64,000 nucleotides of DNA from Panorpa germanica (taxonomy: Eukaryota; Arthropoda; Insecta; Mecoptera; Panorpidae): the NCBI GenBank assembly GCA_963678705.1, contig OY783212.1, forward strand, positions 15,562,001-15,626,000, in the 5' to 3' direction. The notes below the pieces were generated by a model. The model was not told the DNA's origin, did no database searches, and saw only the letters and a program-made list of their open reading frames with translations. Shown here in pieces: positions 1 to 12,940 of this stretch. Every line of letters starts with the position of its first letter. Position 1 is the first letter of the stretch. The translations under genes were made by a program, and so were the position numbers.

Positions 1-400
1 AGTACATCTATGGTACGGTACGAGTACGTCAGGAGGTAAATGTGCGCGCATATTACAACTTGAGAATTAACAAATAAAGGAAAATTGTTAAAGACTTGGC
101 TGAGAGAATGCTGACTTTTACTATGTGTTATTTATAACGAAGAAAATAGTTTCGATTCTGTTCTTTGTGTGTGTTTTCTTACTGCGGAGCCAGAACTATA
201 ACTTTTGATTAATAGGATTTTAAAGAATGTAACTACTTCCGTTTGGAAATCACTATTACTTAAACATATCCGCTGGGAAATTTACATGACAAAACTAAAT
301 TCTGTAAAAAACGAACACAAATACAAAATATTTATTATGTTTTAGTTAATATGCATATACAAAACTTGTATCGACATGTTACACTGAGTTGAACTGATTG
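1..400. other. No gene recognised
   Basis: AT-rich single-copy-looking DNA up to the family B element. A TACGAGTA word occurs near 20. Confidence 0.5.
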
Positions 401-774
401 TTAAGTCGATTCCAGACGATGCGACGAACGTTTGATTTGCTCCAATGTGTTAGTCAAATATTGGAAGATTGACATGCCAAGTTTCATACTACACGGTGGA
501 ACGAATGATTTATTTATTTTATTAATCTGTTGATATTATTGATACTGACACTAACAAAGACTTTCAAGTAAATTCGTACAACAGTGTGTAATGGGGTAGA
601 AAAATACCTTTCGACGCGGGTCAAAAGACCGACAACAGCCCGAACTTCTTCCAACGTGCACGTTGGACACATGACACTGGACACACTTCGTTTCAACATC
701 GGCCACACAATGCGTCTAACCATCAAGCGTCCAATGTTGGAAGGTGTTCGTAGCATCGTTGGGTACCGCCTTTA
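401..774 (-). mobile_element. TIR element family B, copy 1
   Basis: A 374-bp element. Its right end, read in reverse, is AAAGGCGGTACCCAACGATG, then CTACGAACACC; its left end is TTAAGTCGATTCCAGACGATG, then CGACGAACG. These are degenerate inverted repeats of each other. It matches the copies at 26544 and 32513 (CTTCCAACnTTGGACGCTTG, GTCAATCTTCCAATATT) in inverted orientation. The overlapping frames on both strands share a translated peptide with the other copies only because the DNA repeats. Confidence 0.75.
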
Positions 775-1746
775 CAGAAACGCAATATGTCTTACTGTCA
801 AATATACATTGTATTTTTATTAATTAATAGTGATATATCAACAGCATACAATTAGAAGTTTACCCGGTGATAGTAGTACTGTGGCGGAGTGGATGGTGCA
901 CCGAGCTAAAGCATGTTGCGAGTACCTTGCTTACTGTGAACGCTTACCTTTAGAGTCTACGACCTAACTACCTCAGTCATCCAGACAACCAAATAAGAGT
1001 TGAAAAATAGGTGGCTCTTGCTGTGGAGCAATATAGGGTAAGGGACAAGACGAAGGAGAGTAAAGCATCGACTAGGCAAACGTTATTTGTAAATTGTAAA
1101 TACCAGATACCCACAGGCATTATACGGATTTTTGTGCTGCGAATTATATTTGATTTAGTAAGTACACATATCCAACTCCTTTTATACAGCCATGTTTCTT
1201 GAACGTTACATATAAAAAAGATATTGAAATATTCAATATTGTTTACATTTGCCATTTCTTGGATACATATTTTATTTGCTGACTCAGACATATTGAAAAA
1301 TATTTATGGAATATTTTAATATGAATTTGTATAGCTGCTTTTATGCTGCAGTCTGATTTACATTTCTAATTAAAACTGTAAATACTAGTAGCGCTGTTGG
1401 AGACATGCTATGAACTTAATCTTGAGACTTATGGTAAGTCTGAGTTGCAATGGAACCTGAAGAAGCGTCACCACTGATACAACATTTAATTCTTTATGTA
1501 ACATTAATGCAAAGGCTTTATTTGTAAAAGTTAGTGAACCATGTTTGTTTTTTAATATTATTTCTCGGGCTTCCTAGGCACGTAACCTTTTATCGCCCTA
1601 AAAATGTTCTCCTTGAACCATGCTTTGTAGCTGCTTCAGAGAGGCTAAATGTTTGTGCATTTATTCCATAAGTAGTAAAGAAAATGTATTTTGTAGAAAG
1701 TACTAAAGTGCAATTGAGAATGGGCATGTCTAGACAATTTAAATAA
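775..1746. other. No gene recognised
   Basis: There is a weak A-box-like TGGCGGAGTGGATGG at about 882 without a matching B box. The two frames here overlap on opposite strands and resemble nothing known. Confidence 0.5.
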
Positions 1747-2638
1747 ACTAGCTTTTACCCCCGTCGCAAGCGACGTCTGTCTTTTGTGTGTGGCTAACTT
1801 CATATAAAAATTTAAATTCCAGTAACGTTTACCTCCGTCGCAAAGCGTCGTCTTTTTGGCGTGTATGATTTGAATCCAATAAAATAATTCGTAATTACAT
1901 TTCATATTTCATTCTATTTTTAAATTGAAATAATAAATAAACTCGCGCACATATACATTACCACATATAAATTGACTAAAAAAATATATTTTTTTATCAA
2001 AATAAAAAATATTTTCAATTTATGCGTTATTTGACCAACTTTTTTTCAAAATTTGGGATTTTTTTTTTCGATTCGTAAATAAGTTTCCAAGGTTAGCCTA
2101 TATACAAAATTTCAACTTTCTAGCACAATTTTTACTCTCGGCAAATACTGCCCCCGCGCCCCCAAATGAAATTTTGAAATTTTGAATTTTTTTTTTTTAA
2201 TAATATACTTAATTATTCTAGAATCCAGAATATGAATTTTCTCCAAAGTTCCCTACCGGGCCCCCGAATTTCTTCAACCCCCCCTTTTTCACTTTTTGAA
2301 TTTCTAATTTTTGAAAAATGTCAGCATTGAATACCTTAATACACATGCAAAATTTCAACTTTCTATTTTGTACGAATTAAAAGTAATACAGGAAAAAGTG
2401 ATTTTATTTTTTTCCTGTTTTTCCAAAATTACGGGTTTCCAGGAAATTCAGGGGAAAATCCGGGGACGCCAAAAGTCTTAGAATTTTTTTCTCTACGAAA
2501 TAGGAAATTTTCAGAAACATTGACGGAGCCGTTTTCGAGCTACCATACGAATCGCGTAAACATATAAACATATAAGAATATAAGAATATAAGAATATAAG
2601 AAAACAAACATACACCTCGGACATTATAATATAGGATT
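1747..2638 (+). mobile_element. RTE-like LINE 3' fragment or derived SINE
   Basis: Starts ACTAGCTTTTACCCCCGTCG and ends in a run of ATATAAGA units followed by ACATACACCTCGGACATTAT and an AATATAGGAT end. This head and tail format (ACTAGCTTTTACCC... to ...ATTATAATATAGGAT) is widespread in arthropod genomes as RTE-type LINE 3' ends and their short derivatives. The interior has polypyrimidine and C-rich stretches but no reverse transcriptase frame. The two frames overlapping it are not genes. Confidence 0.6.
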
Positions 2639-4254
2639 AAAAAATAACAATTCTGAATACGTCTTTCTGAAACTACACTGCAAATTCAAGAAAGTTTTAC
2701 GAATGGATGATATTCAAATAATTAAATCTGTATTGTGTGTCATTCAATATAGTTAAAAGAATAGTATCATGTTCATAAAATTTGCGCACAAATCTTCGTG
2801 GTTTTGTACTTCGATAATCAATAGACTTTTGGGCTAAACAACTATTATCGCAATATGGATCTTTAATGTAAAATAAATAAACAAAATCCTATGACTTAAA
2901 TTTTACCGTCGGAAACGTTGTAGTTATGTAACTTCTAAATCTGATTTACAATTTTTGGTATTATTCAAACCCCTCAATTAGATTTAGAAGGTGGAACCAG
3001 TCAGCAGAATCCCAATCCCAATAACACAAATGTGTTAATTCTGGTCCATTTGTATATTCGTATATGAGTGATATGGCGATTAGGGAAACCATCATATTAC
3101 TCTAACTACGCGTGTAAATGTAGCTGCGGATTCACACAAAAACGACCAACCATTTTCAAACAATAATAGTCCTTATCTCATTGTAACTACCGATGTAAGT
3201 TATGTAATGACCGAGCAGTTAACCTTAGCTTACCAGTTGAGGTAATTTTCAATCAATGTAGGGTTTGCCTACTATCTCTGTACTATTGTTATGTGTGTCT
3301 GTGTGTGTGTCTATGTCAGTGTCTATCGAATCCGATAAAGCATGTAGTTAGTCCCTTTATATCCATTCCCTTAATAAATAAATCTTCCACCGGTACGGGT
3401 AGTTGGGATGTTGGTTGAGAAGTGTTGTAAGGGAAAGAGAGAGAGAGGTTGTAAACTTTGTTGACTTGTCATTGTGTATTGCAGACAGTGACGAATGGTG
3501 CAGTTTGTGGCTGAGCTAATAAAATTAAGGGCATCAGAAACGACGCGGCAACAACATTTTAGGCATTACCCGGGTTTATTTTACAGGAAATTGCACTAAA
3601 GTAAATAATTTAACTTCATTCTCTATCATTTTGAATTTACTGCTAGTAATTGTTACTGCTAAGTAATGTTGACATCTGTTATACCTTGGTAGTAGATAGT
3701 TTGAAGCAGATTTTTCACTTTTTAGGCGGAAGCATAAGTTACTAGACTTTCATATTTAAACCTTAAATAAAAATGGAAATAAAAATTAATTGTGATTTTC
3801 CTTATTTCTATCAGTTGGTCAATCAATCAAAAGCTTTTACCAGAGTTGGATTAAGTATTAAGCAGAATTACGCTCTTTATTTATTAAGCTTATTGTTTTC
3901 TTTTTTTATAAGAGACCACAGTCCTTTGATTGCTTGGAACTATAGAAAACAAAACTATTCCTAATTTGCTTAAGTTTTTCCAGAAGTAAAATCTTTCTTT
4001 ATATATGTTCATGCTTGTACTCGCTAGTGGTTTCTTTTACCTATTTAGACTTGCTGCTTTCTCATATATGGTGACGTCCGGTTCATATTGACAGTGATCG
4101 GCAAGCCGAACTTCGAGCCCAGCCATGACAATCATCATCTGTATTCATCACACTTATAAACGATGTTGGCCGAGCCAATTGCCAAAACCTTTTAAAATTT
4201 AAAATCGACAAAAATCAAGCAAACATCCAACGGAGTTACCTACCAACCCACTAT
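2639..4254. other. No gene recognised
   Basis: Contains a short (TG)n stretch (about 3293-3310) and an AG-rich run (about 3434-3447). Otherwise AT-rich and featureless to me. Confidence 0.5.
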
Positions 4255-4322
4255 GGTCCCTCAGCTGGATGGCAACCGCATGGAACCTGGCAGGATGCGG
4301 GTTTGACTCCCGCGGTGCATTG
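4255..4322 (+). mobile_element. tRNA-like SINE head
   Basis: A degenerate A box (CCTCAGCTGGATGGC) is followed by a strong B box, GGTTTGACTCC at 4300-4310, with flanking GCGG and CCGC that pair as a T arm. The overall spacing is tRNA-like, but the acceptor ends do not pair, so this is better read as a tRNA-derived SINE head or tRNA pseudogene than as a working tRNA. The body may continue to about 4420. Confidence 0.5.
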
Positions 4323-4422
4323 ATTAAATTAGAATGAGTTAGTTTGAATTGTCAGCTTCCAGTGAACATTGGGAAGATAGTAGATGCAGCTGATGAAACT
4401 TATCAAATCGTAAAATAAGTAC

Positions 4423-5741
4423 GTTTAACAAAAAGATCTACAGGCGCATAAAGTTGTTTACAATGGAAACTACGATAAAAAGGATTTTTCACGACTACAC
4501 CAACTAATCTACTGTGTCTAATTTTTTCATTTCCTTAAGTAATGGCAAGCGTTCAGTCTTGATCATGCCGTGGCCTAAATACGCTCCTGCGCGTTTCTCA
4601 AAACAAAAGTCTCTAGAGAAATATACACATAATTCGCCGTTTATAACAATTTTCTTTATACAACAAAAACGTCAAATTTATATGAGTACCATACATCAAT
4701 AAATGATTATATCGCTGTAATACTCTCTCATCGATAACATCGAGTTTGCTCTCCTCTATGTATTCAGTTAATTAAATATCATTTTAAAATAGTTTATAAA
4801 TTAAACTAATGGTTATATAACCCGCTAATGGACATCCGTTAGTTTATAAACGAGATAATGTTATGTTCATAGAAAAATATAGTTCCACGTTTATTAATGG
4901 TATAATGTATCAAGTAATTAAATTAATCAATGGGTTATCGGTACAGTCCTCTCCACGCGACACACTGCACTCTGCGGAGGACTCGTGTCGAGTTCAGTGG
5001 TCATCATGTTGATCGGAGTGATGCCGGAGGAAGAGGGTGCATTGGGTTCAGGATAGGGAGAGAGCAGCGGTTTTAGCACTGTTGGACACTGTGCAAAGTG
5101 TCACAAAGTGTTGTTTCACTTAATATCGAACGGTTTTAATATTCCATTGACTATTTTCTATACATCAAGCACCTCCACTACATCAATTTATATCTCGTAT
5201 AAAAGTCTCAATCGATAGAAACACATTAGGTTGTCTTACTTAAAGTTAGTCACATGTATAAACTTGTTAGTTCTAAATACTAGAGACTTGTGCCTACGTC
5301 AGGGATTAATATAAATTAGAGTCAATGAAGAAATATCGTCCTTTGCTTAACTTTATGTGGTCAATGCGATAATTTCATTGGCTACAAGTATACTGTTTTA
5401 ATCTACATATGAAATCTGTAAATCAGTCGGATTGTTTTATCAAAATTAATAATATCCTTCATTATTTACAACTTAACATATCTCTTAATACAGATGTCAC
5501 TGCTGGTATGAACAGGGACCGTGTATCACAATCCAACGATAAATCAATGGGAGGGACAAACCCGACATCCGTAACAATACTCGTAGAAATACAACGCTGT
5601 ACCACTAGGAATGATCTGGTGGTGGCCAAAGATTTGTGGAGAAGAAATCTCTTATACTATTTTCAATTTTGCAATAATTTTTTTGAAATTTCCAACTAAT
5701 GACAAAATGTCGTGAACAAATATATACATAATATTAATATT
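4423..5741. other. Intergenic; GC-richer patch at 4946-5110
   Basis: The patch contains a GAGTTCAGTGGTCATC stretch resembling an arthropod TCAGT initiator, a 16-codon ATG frame, and CACTGTG/CACAAAGTG repeats. A promoter or untranslated first exon is possible but unproven. Confidence 0.3.
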
Positions 5742-5992
5742 AGCAATACTTGCAAAATAAATCTTTGCTTTCCAGAAAGCGTAATTAGTTTCTATTTGTT
5801 AAACACGTAAACAAATATCTTCAACTTTTCTTCTGAGTACTTCTATGCAGCTAATGCTAAAGTTTATGCATAATATTTTGCATTTTAACTTGAGTGCTTC
5901 ATTGATAATAGAGATCATAATGAATTTTCCGGCTAATTGGAATTCGGAGAAAATCTTATACCAACTTTGCTATTAAGGACGTATTATAGTGG
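5742..5992 (-). repeat. Inverted dispersed repeat, left arm
   Basis: Reverse-read, this arm gives AAAGTTGGTATAAGATTTTC, AATGCAAAATATTA, TTAGCTGCAT, GAAGTACTCAGAAGAAAAG, TTGAAGATATTTGTTTAC and AATAGAAACTAATTA. The same ordered blocks occur forward at 8303-8562. Identity is about 75-80% by eye with small indels. No coding potential. It is either two copies of an unknown dispersed element or the long arms of one 2.8-kb fold-back element. Confidence 0.7.
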
Positions 5993-8302
5993 AGCTTAAA
6001 TTAAGTTGAGCTCCGGGTAAAAGATACTATTCCTATTACGTTCCCTTTTCCCTTCCAGTAGTTGGCAACTTTTATTTACTATTACCCTGAATATATACCT
6101 ACAATATTTACAACGGCATTGCCATGTCTAGTTAAAAGGAGGAAAACAATTTTTAATTATACGGTAACCGATCTTAAATTAAAAATTATGTTTCCCTGAA
6201 ATTGTATAGAAAATAAAGTCATAAATATAAAAAATGTATATTTTATAAGGTATATTAAAAACAATGTCATAAAGTTTATAGTTAAATATTCTCAAACATA
6301 AACAAAGATATTATCAAAAACCTAACTATTACAACGACCTATGGTAAATAAAAAAAACTGTATAAGCAAATCAACATGGAACATAATACGCCTTCTATGA
6401 ATATTTGAACTATATATAAGGAAAGGTTACAGAGAATTAAATATTTCTCTACGATAAGAATGCATTATAAAATCCACTATATTAATTTAGTTTATTGAAT
6501 TGAAAAGTGGAAATTTTAATAAATCAGTGTATTTCTTTCAACATTTTGAAATGATATATATTTCCAAGTCATACAATATGTATAAAAAGATTTTAATTTG
6601 ATTATCGAAATGTTTTCCGATAAGGACCAAGGACCGCATTTGGGTCATAAGTGTTCTTGTATTATACATCTATACAGCCTCATTGTTGAGATCTTGTATT
6701 TGAGAACAACCGTATGTACATTGTGCGGAAACATGGAAACAAGGAAATGTGGAAATGCAGAAGTGAAAGGAATGATTCAAGTGTTAGTTAGGTGCACGGG
6801 CACAGTGTATAGTGTGCGCCCAGCATTAGCTACTTCACGGCGAACCCGGTGTACCAATTTAAAAAAAATCTATGTACGTCATCAAACTATTACTGCTTGA
6901 TTAAAGCCACAAGGGCCACATTGTTCAGTTTGATTTGACATAGACATAGGGCATTGCTGCATTGAAATTATTGAATTGTAACTGAAAGTATGATTGCATA
7001 TATTGTGCCAAGGACTTTTTGTGTAAGCACACCATTTTGATTTTAATTCATTTTTAATTAACTATTTTTTATTTCATTTGCTTTATGTATATATTATTTA
7101 TTCAGCCATTTATTGAAATGCAGTGTGTTCCATTTTCACTGAGTTTTAGTTTTAATTTAAGTTTTTAACCTTAAATGTAAATTTCACCATTCAAATTATT
7201 AAAAAAACTAAACTAAACTAATGAATGTTGGTATAAAAAAATCTCTATGAGATAGAAACATAATTACCATATCGCAAAAATATTCCTCTCATCCCTTAAC
7301 ATTATTTACATTAAGGACAATGTAGATTTGTGTAGTAAATAGTCAGAAAATACATATTTCTTATATACCTGTAATGTGTATATACCGGAGAAATTAATCC
7401 TTCAATGTACGATTAATATTTCATGAAAAATCATGAATTATAAATAGCAAGTCTAACGAGACTAGCAGCTTTTGAATCCCCTGCAAAGGATTACTAGGCA
7501 ACCATAATAACATTACATATGCACTGTCTGTTGGGAGCGTACGAATGTAAGTAGAGGGCAGTCAAGGTTATATTAAGGAGAGTTCCACTGACGCAATATT
7601 TTATGTTTTTGCAAGAATGTAAATTTTTCCTCTAAATAAGAGTACTATAACAGTTTTCCTGGTCCTTAATATTTATTTACTTCTGAACACATATACTTAG
7701 TTTGTTGGTATCTGAACCAAAAGAGGGACGTACTAACTGTACTTACTTTGTTCTATTTTTAAGCTAAAACCTATTCTAATTTCTAAACTGAACATAATTC
7801 TACTTTTGTACTCAAAACAGCAACAACAATTCTATATTTAACACTGCATTTTATTCTAAATTAATAATTCTAAGTTCTTATTTTAAATTCATATACTAAA
7901 TTCGCATTCTAAATTAAATAAAATACAATTAATGAAAACAGGCCAAACTGTATTTCTTTGATGAAGGAAGACTACCCGAAGGTTCATAACACAATCAAAT
8001 AAAAAGTAACAATACGAATACGTGCCATAAACATGAAAAAGTTTCTTATTCTTTCCTTTTAATATATAACATTACATTTAATGAAGTAAAACTAAAAACA
8101 AATAAATAAATTGAAAATTTGAAATCAATAACTTAGAAAAGTTTAGCTGTAATAGTATTAGAATCGCTTTTTGCTCTATCTGTTGGCCAATAAAAATAAA
8201 ACAAAAGGAAGATTTTTATCACGGCTGGCTTGGGCTCGAGGTTGGTTTTGCTCTGGGGCTCAATGAAGGAGGGGGGTATAACAAACCCTTGTGCAATGCG
8301 TC
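5993..8302. other. Interior between the inverted arms, no recognised gene
   Basis: About 2.3 kb of AT-rich DNA. The 100-codon frame at 6598 has no family resemblance, has no splice context and contains a GGGCACA...TGTGCGCCC mini-hairpin in its DNA. Nothing resembling a transposase or other enzyme was seen, so a fold-back element with cargo cannot be claimed. Confidence 0.5.
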
Positions 8303-8562
8303 CTCAATATCTAAGTTGGTATAAGATTTTCTCTGATTTCCAGTTAGCTGGAAAATTGAATATGTTCTCTATTATTAAATTAAGCTCTCAATCTAACCGT
8401 TCTCTGTTTCAAGTCGGTATCAAATGCAAAATATTAAACATGTTGTTTAAGTATTAGCTGCATCGAAGTACTCAGAAGAAAGTTGAAGATGTTTGTTTAC
8501 TTACTTAACATATAGAAACTAATTAAGCTCTTATGGAGAACTATTTATTCTGCAAGTATATT
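8303..8562 (+). repeat. Inverted dispersed repeat, right arm
   Basis: The forward partner of 5742-5992: TAAGTTGGTATAAGATTTTC, TTAGCTGGAAAATTGAATATG, TTAGCTGCATCGAAGTACTC, AGAAGAAAGTTGAAGATG and ATAGAAACTAATTAAGC. The 8230-8457 frame that overlaps it is therefore not a gene. Weak similarity may extend outward to about 8215 (GGGGCTCAATGAAGG). Confidence 0.7.
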
Positions 8563-8608
8563 TATTGTATTTTAAACCTATACTTATTCATATAGAACAT
8601 TTTATTAT

Positions 8609-8960
8609 CTCCTATATTATAATGTTCCAAGTGAAAGTTTATATGTTTGTTTGTCTATATGTAGAGAAAATTAGAGGCCCGGTAGAAAACTTTACAGAAA
8701 ACCTAAATTTTTGATTGTGTAATAATTGAATGTGATATTAGGAAAAAAATTATTAAAATTCAAAAATTCAAATATTTTTTGATGCTATTATATCCATTAA
8801 TGTTTAAGAAGATTAACTGCGTTAAAAAATTCTAAATATTTTAACTATTTTGGATTTTATAAGAGGTTCTAAAAATTCATGGACTTTCTTTTCAAAAAGT
8901 AAAACTATTAATTTTTTAATATTTTTTGATGCAGTTATATCCATTTATATTTAAGAAGAA
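8609..8960 (-). mobile_element. RTE-like LINE fragment, same family as at 1747, inverted
   Basis: Starts TCCTATATTATAATGTTCCAA and TATGTTTGTTTGTCT, which is the reverse of the tail of the element at 1747. Further in, GGCCCGGTAGAAAACTTT and CAGAAAA match the reverse of the 2220-2265 segment (GGCCCGGTAGGGAACTTT). The inner end is unclear. Inside, TATTTTTTGATGC followed by TTATATCCAT occurs twice about 160 bp apart, an internal duplication. Confidence 0.55.
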
Positions 8961-9163
8961 GAGCTGTCTGGATGAACAGGCAATGGGGCGAAGTTTTAGT
9001 TTAGTTTAGTTAGTTTAATATTTTAAACAAATATGTTCAAATGTGAATTCTGGATATAGAGAGAGGAAAAGTAACAGGAAGAAAAAAGCTATCTTTGTAT
9101 TTTTATTGTTGCTTTTAACTTTGAATATAATTAAGCACAATGATATGTAATTTAATGATTTAA

Positions 9164-9200
9164 TGCGAAAGAATGTAGTGCCTAATTGCAAAACTAAACA
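9164..9200 (+). mobile_element. LINE 3'-end scrap matching the tail at 56.3 kb
   Basis: AAGAATGTAGTGCCTAATTG, then CAAAACT, parallels ACAAGAATGTAGTGCCAAATGGCAAAAAC at 56302-56330. It is too short for a family call on its own. The upstream 8961-9160 shows (GTTTA)n-like low complexity. Confidence 0.35.
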
Positions 9201-10632
9201 TTGAGTTTCATAGAGCTTTGAGAAATTGTTTGGAGACCATTATCTGGAATGAAGAACTTTCATAATAACGCATTGAACAATTTCGTGTTTTCTTTGCTAG
9301 CTGCCTTAACTATTTACAAAACAAACAATTCGTGTAAATTCGTTAGAGAGACATGTCAGACTACATTCAGCAGCCCCTTGTCTGCCCCCTCTTGTGCTTT
9401 ATGATCACGGGATCGCCGGATCTTCCAGAAAACGTTCTACATACACTTTCCTTCGTACATATTATCACATGTCAAACCGTTTCATGTATTAATAACCGCA
9501 ACAAATATTTTTTTAGAAGAATAAAGCAGAGCGCAGAACGATGTTAAATTACATCACATTTTTTGACGTCAGGTTTTATTTTATTTTCTCTTTTTTTCAA
9601 GAAACAAACACGAAAGCGCGATATCTCTCTCTTCTGTTAAAATATAGGTCAAATGTTTTTTACTTTGCGGAAAATGAGAAAATTGCTCTAAACTGACCTA
9701 TGATGCAGCATCCAAGTGAAATGGGTGAGTGAGTAGTGAGGGTATGGACGGACATTGCAGTGATACATTGCGAATCGTTTCACGCTAAAAAATTGTCTTT
9801 AACCATCGAGGGTCAGAGGTAATCAATTATGGGTCCGAAACGATTCAAGATCAATGTGTATTGACTAGTGAGCTGCCTAAAAACATACATTTAAAAAAAG
9901 TTAGCTGACGGCTTGCTTTCATATCAATCGACAGTAGGCGGCGTGTTAAATGTGGCGAACCAAAGACCATATTATGGAAACTGTATTTGATCTGCCTCGT
10001 CGAACAACTGTTATCTGCTGGTAAACTCAATATCCCCCCCCCCTCTTGTGTAAGACGTATTCCTTGAGTTGTGGATTCATACATTCATTTATAGAACATA
10101 TTTTATCAATACATTTATTTAGGGTATTACATGCTCAAAGGGAAACAGCGATGGTTTGAATATAAACGATCAGTAGTATAACAGTAAACATAAATTTTAC
10201 ATAAGGAGTCATCCTCTTTAGAACTCCCTCACCCTCCTCCTCGTAGTATACCGAAGTTCTTATCATTAACAATTACCAATTACTTGAAAGATGTAAATTA
10301 AATTTGTTTCAATAATTTTACAAATAGTAAATTATTCTTCCACTTTACTAGTTGGTAGGTATACTCGTATAAATTGACCAAACTATCTTAGATTTTCCTA
10401 TACCTATTCCGTCGGCAAGGCAGATTCTTGTTTAAACTCCAATAAATCACCGAAGCGGGAGTTACAAGGCACATCGTACAACCGCCGCACCCCACTTACC
10501 ACCCCAGAATACCCCACCGCCCCACTAACCACAATTCGAAATGCCTCGCACCATAATCAAATATTTTTGTTTGTAGTGAGGTCCAGGCTGCGTTTTTTAA
10601 TTAGATTTAGCACCACTAAATTATATAAATCA
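9201..10632. other. No gene recognised
   Basis: Includes a C12 run at about 10034, two frames without family resemblance (9353 plus, 9851 minus) and a C-rich stretch 10440-10550 (ACCCCAC-type words). Confidence 0.5.
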
Positions 10633-11005
10633 AGGGCGTCCGCACATGAGGCGACTGATTGCAAACCTTAGCCTCGAATCTGCCCGAACCGAATGAGAAT
10701 GCAACTGTCTTGTTAGTCAGAGAACAAACGTGTATACGAGTGAGAGAAAACACACGGCACGAATGAAAGAAAACTGATTTCAAACTGGTTTTGAGTACGT
10801 TTCCCGGTCGCGAGATGTGCACAAATACTCTTCAAAATTATTTAAATACATACACACGACACAATAGAATCCCCTGTTATACTATTGTTTTGTACTAAAA
10901 ATTTTATAGAGTCACGAAACACGGCTCGACTACCAGTTTAGTTTCATCTCATAGTTCTCATTCGGGGCTAAGGTTTGCAACCAGTCGCCTCATGTGCGAT
11001 GTGCC
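10633..11005 (+). mobile_element. TIR element family C, copy 1
   Basis: A 373-bp element with inverted repeats of about 40 bp: GCACATGAGGCGACTGATTG then CAAACCTTAGCC on the left, and the reverse of GGCTAAGGTTTGCAACCAGT then CGCCTCATGTGC on the right. The outermost bases (AGGGCGTCC / AGGCACATC) have diverged. Flanks CAA and TAA are compatible with a decayed TAA duplication. The frame across the left part on the minus strand is element DNA. Confidence 0.8.
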
Positions 11006-11879
11006 TAAATAACAAAAATATAGAAGAGAATATATTATTCTTCGATTTATCCTTTTTAAGATAAAGTTAAATTATATTTCTCTTGACCGTACTTCAGTTT
11101 ACAAAAGCGGATTACTGGAAGAGTACTTAAATGATCTTTTGTTATTTGGAAAATTTTGTATTTGTTAAACAAATCTTTAACGACAAATCAATTTATGAGC
11201 AATGAAAAACGCAATCTTAATAGTCCTCATTTCCATTTTATCAATTCAGAAAAAAATGAAACCGATGGCGACGGTAAACATTAAAGAAATGCGTTTTTGA
11301 AATAATCGATTTATTAACATTTAGTGTGAGCCTCACTACAGTCTTTACCGTTCTCACCCTTCCCTCTAACGTATCTATTTTAAACCACAATTCTTGTACC
11401 GAGCTCTTTCTTATTTTGTTTTTAACTTTTTTACTATTTTTTTTTTTATTTTTATTGTACTTTTTATACTTTTTGATTGTTTTTTAAATCATGCTGAAAT
11501 CTGTAATACGTCTGATAGAAAAATGTACTCTAATACTGTACAAAACAAAACAAAAAGAAAAAATATATAATAAGAAAAAAAAATACTTTAAGAAAAGTGC
11601 CTGCTGTTCAGCAAAGTGAAACACACACAAGCAATATGTGTTGCGTTAATAAATTTCGAAGGGGTATTTAATTTCCTAAGAAAATAACATATGTAAGTTA
11701 TTTGTTTTAGTTGTAAGTTTGTTTGTAATATATAAATTGATATGTTACAAATATTATATTACATATATAATGAACTTTATATACTCATATTCCTTATATA
11801 CTGTATAGAAATATATACAAAAGCGAATAGCGTATGATTTCTTATCAGTAATCACAAGTAAAGCAAATGTATTCATCTT

Positions 11880-12518
11880 AATGGGCTTGTGTCCTATGTC
11901 TTAATTTCTATAAAAGTGTACTATATATTGATAAAGTGGGTTTCTAGAACCTCAAATGTTCAATTATTTTTTAATAAATCCTTATATGTTAGGAGATATT
12001 AACAATTAAAAAAGTCATTTTGTCTCTTTAATTATTAAAGGGATTCAACGTTGTACACATTCCAAGTGCATGTGACATCACAATCCTTGTGTAAGATTAC
12101 CAACCTTACAGCTCATAAATCTCTGCTATGTGTATTTATATATCAAAATATCAAATATTATTTACAGCTATTGTAACGTACAATCAAATTTCAATATTAT
12201 GTCTGCCGTAACAGGGTTAAATTAAATAAAAACCTATTATTCTTTGATTTGATTTGATTATTTGACTACCAACAGCTACAAAACATTACCACAGCACTGA
12301 CCTACTCAACAAATAACTGACGTTAAAATGCATTTCACGTCACACAAATATGGCCGACCATTTCTAGCGCTAAAACTACAATTCAAACTTTTAATTGCTA
12401 TATCTCCGTCAACATTTAGATATTTAATAAAATAGACACACAAATACACATTTATTAACGTCAATTTCAATCAACAATTGAAAAATCGACCACTAAAAAA
12501 TGAGGACACAAGCCCATT
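11880..12518 (+). mobile_element. TIR element family A, copy 1 (non-autonomous)
   Basis: A 639-bp element bounded by AATGGGCTTGTGTCCT and its inverse AGGACACAAGCCCATT. No coding frame inside. A second copy lies inverted at 18343-18961 and matches along the whole length at over 90% by eye, so the boundaries are supported by two independent insertions. The family is not one I recognise. No clear target duplication is visible, because flanking bases differ once the AATT-like ends are removed. AT-rich, with a sub-terminal GACTACCAACAGCTACAAAA block shared by both copies. Confidence 0.85.
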
Positions 12519-12906
12519 GTGAAAATACCAACATACAACATATATTTTTATTTGATATTTATAAATAAGTTAACCAAGAGATGGCGTGCCCGATTCTTTG
12601 GGTTTAGTTTTTAATTTTTTACAAACATGTTTTCTTGTCAACTATACCGATGGAATGCACCGTTGCAGTCGCTGCATGCATCTGCTTTTACGTTCGCGTT
12701 TGCGACGTTACAAATGTGGCACACGCCGAGTTGTTTTTGTTTTCGTATGTCACACACTTTTTTTATATGGTCCACGTATTATAGTTATTCCTGAGATGAT
12801 ATTTGGTACGCACATCGTCTTGATGTGATACGCGCTAGATGGCCAATTCCAAGACGGATGAGCACGGCATGCGATGCTAAGATGATACCGAGAGCACTCA
12901 CTGAAG

Positions 12907-12940
12907 GGGTCGTCGTCGTCGTCGTCGTTGTTGTCGCGTT
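12907..12940 (+). repeat. (GTC)n trinucleotide repeat
   Basis: GGTCGTCGTCGTCGTCGTCG, then TTGTTGTCG: about eight GTC/GTT units in a locally GC-richer stretch (12650-12960) that otherwise shows no gene. Confidence 0.85.

Noticed and set aside
514-823. Two opposed frames whose peptides recur at 26562 and 32395
   Set aside because: The shared peptide (GRLM-V-RIVW type) comes from repeated DNA of TIR family B. The frames differ in length, break in each copy and occur on both strands.
882-950. A-box-like TGGCGGAGTGG as a tRNA or SINE head
   Set aside because: No B box at the right distance and no cloverleaf pairing.
10574-11338. TGTAGTGAGG words facing each other around TIR element C copy 1
   Set aside because: Only about 10 bp agree, too short to claim an enclosing element.
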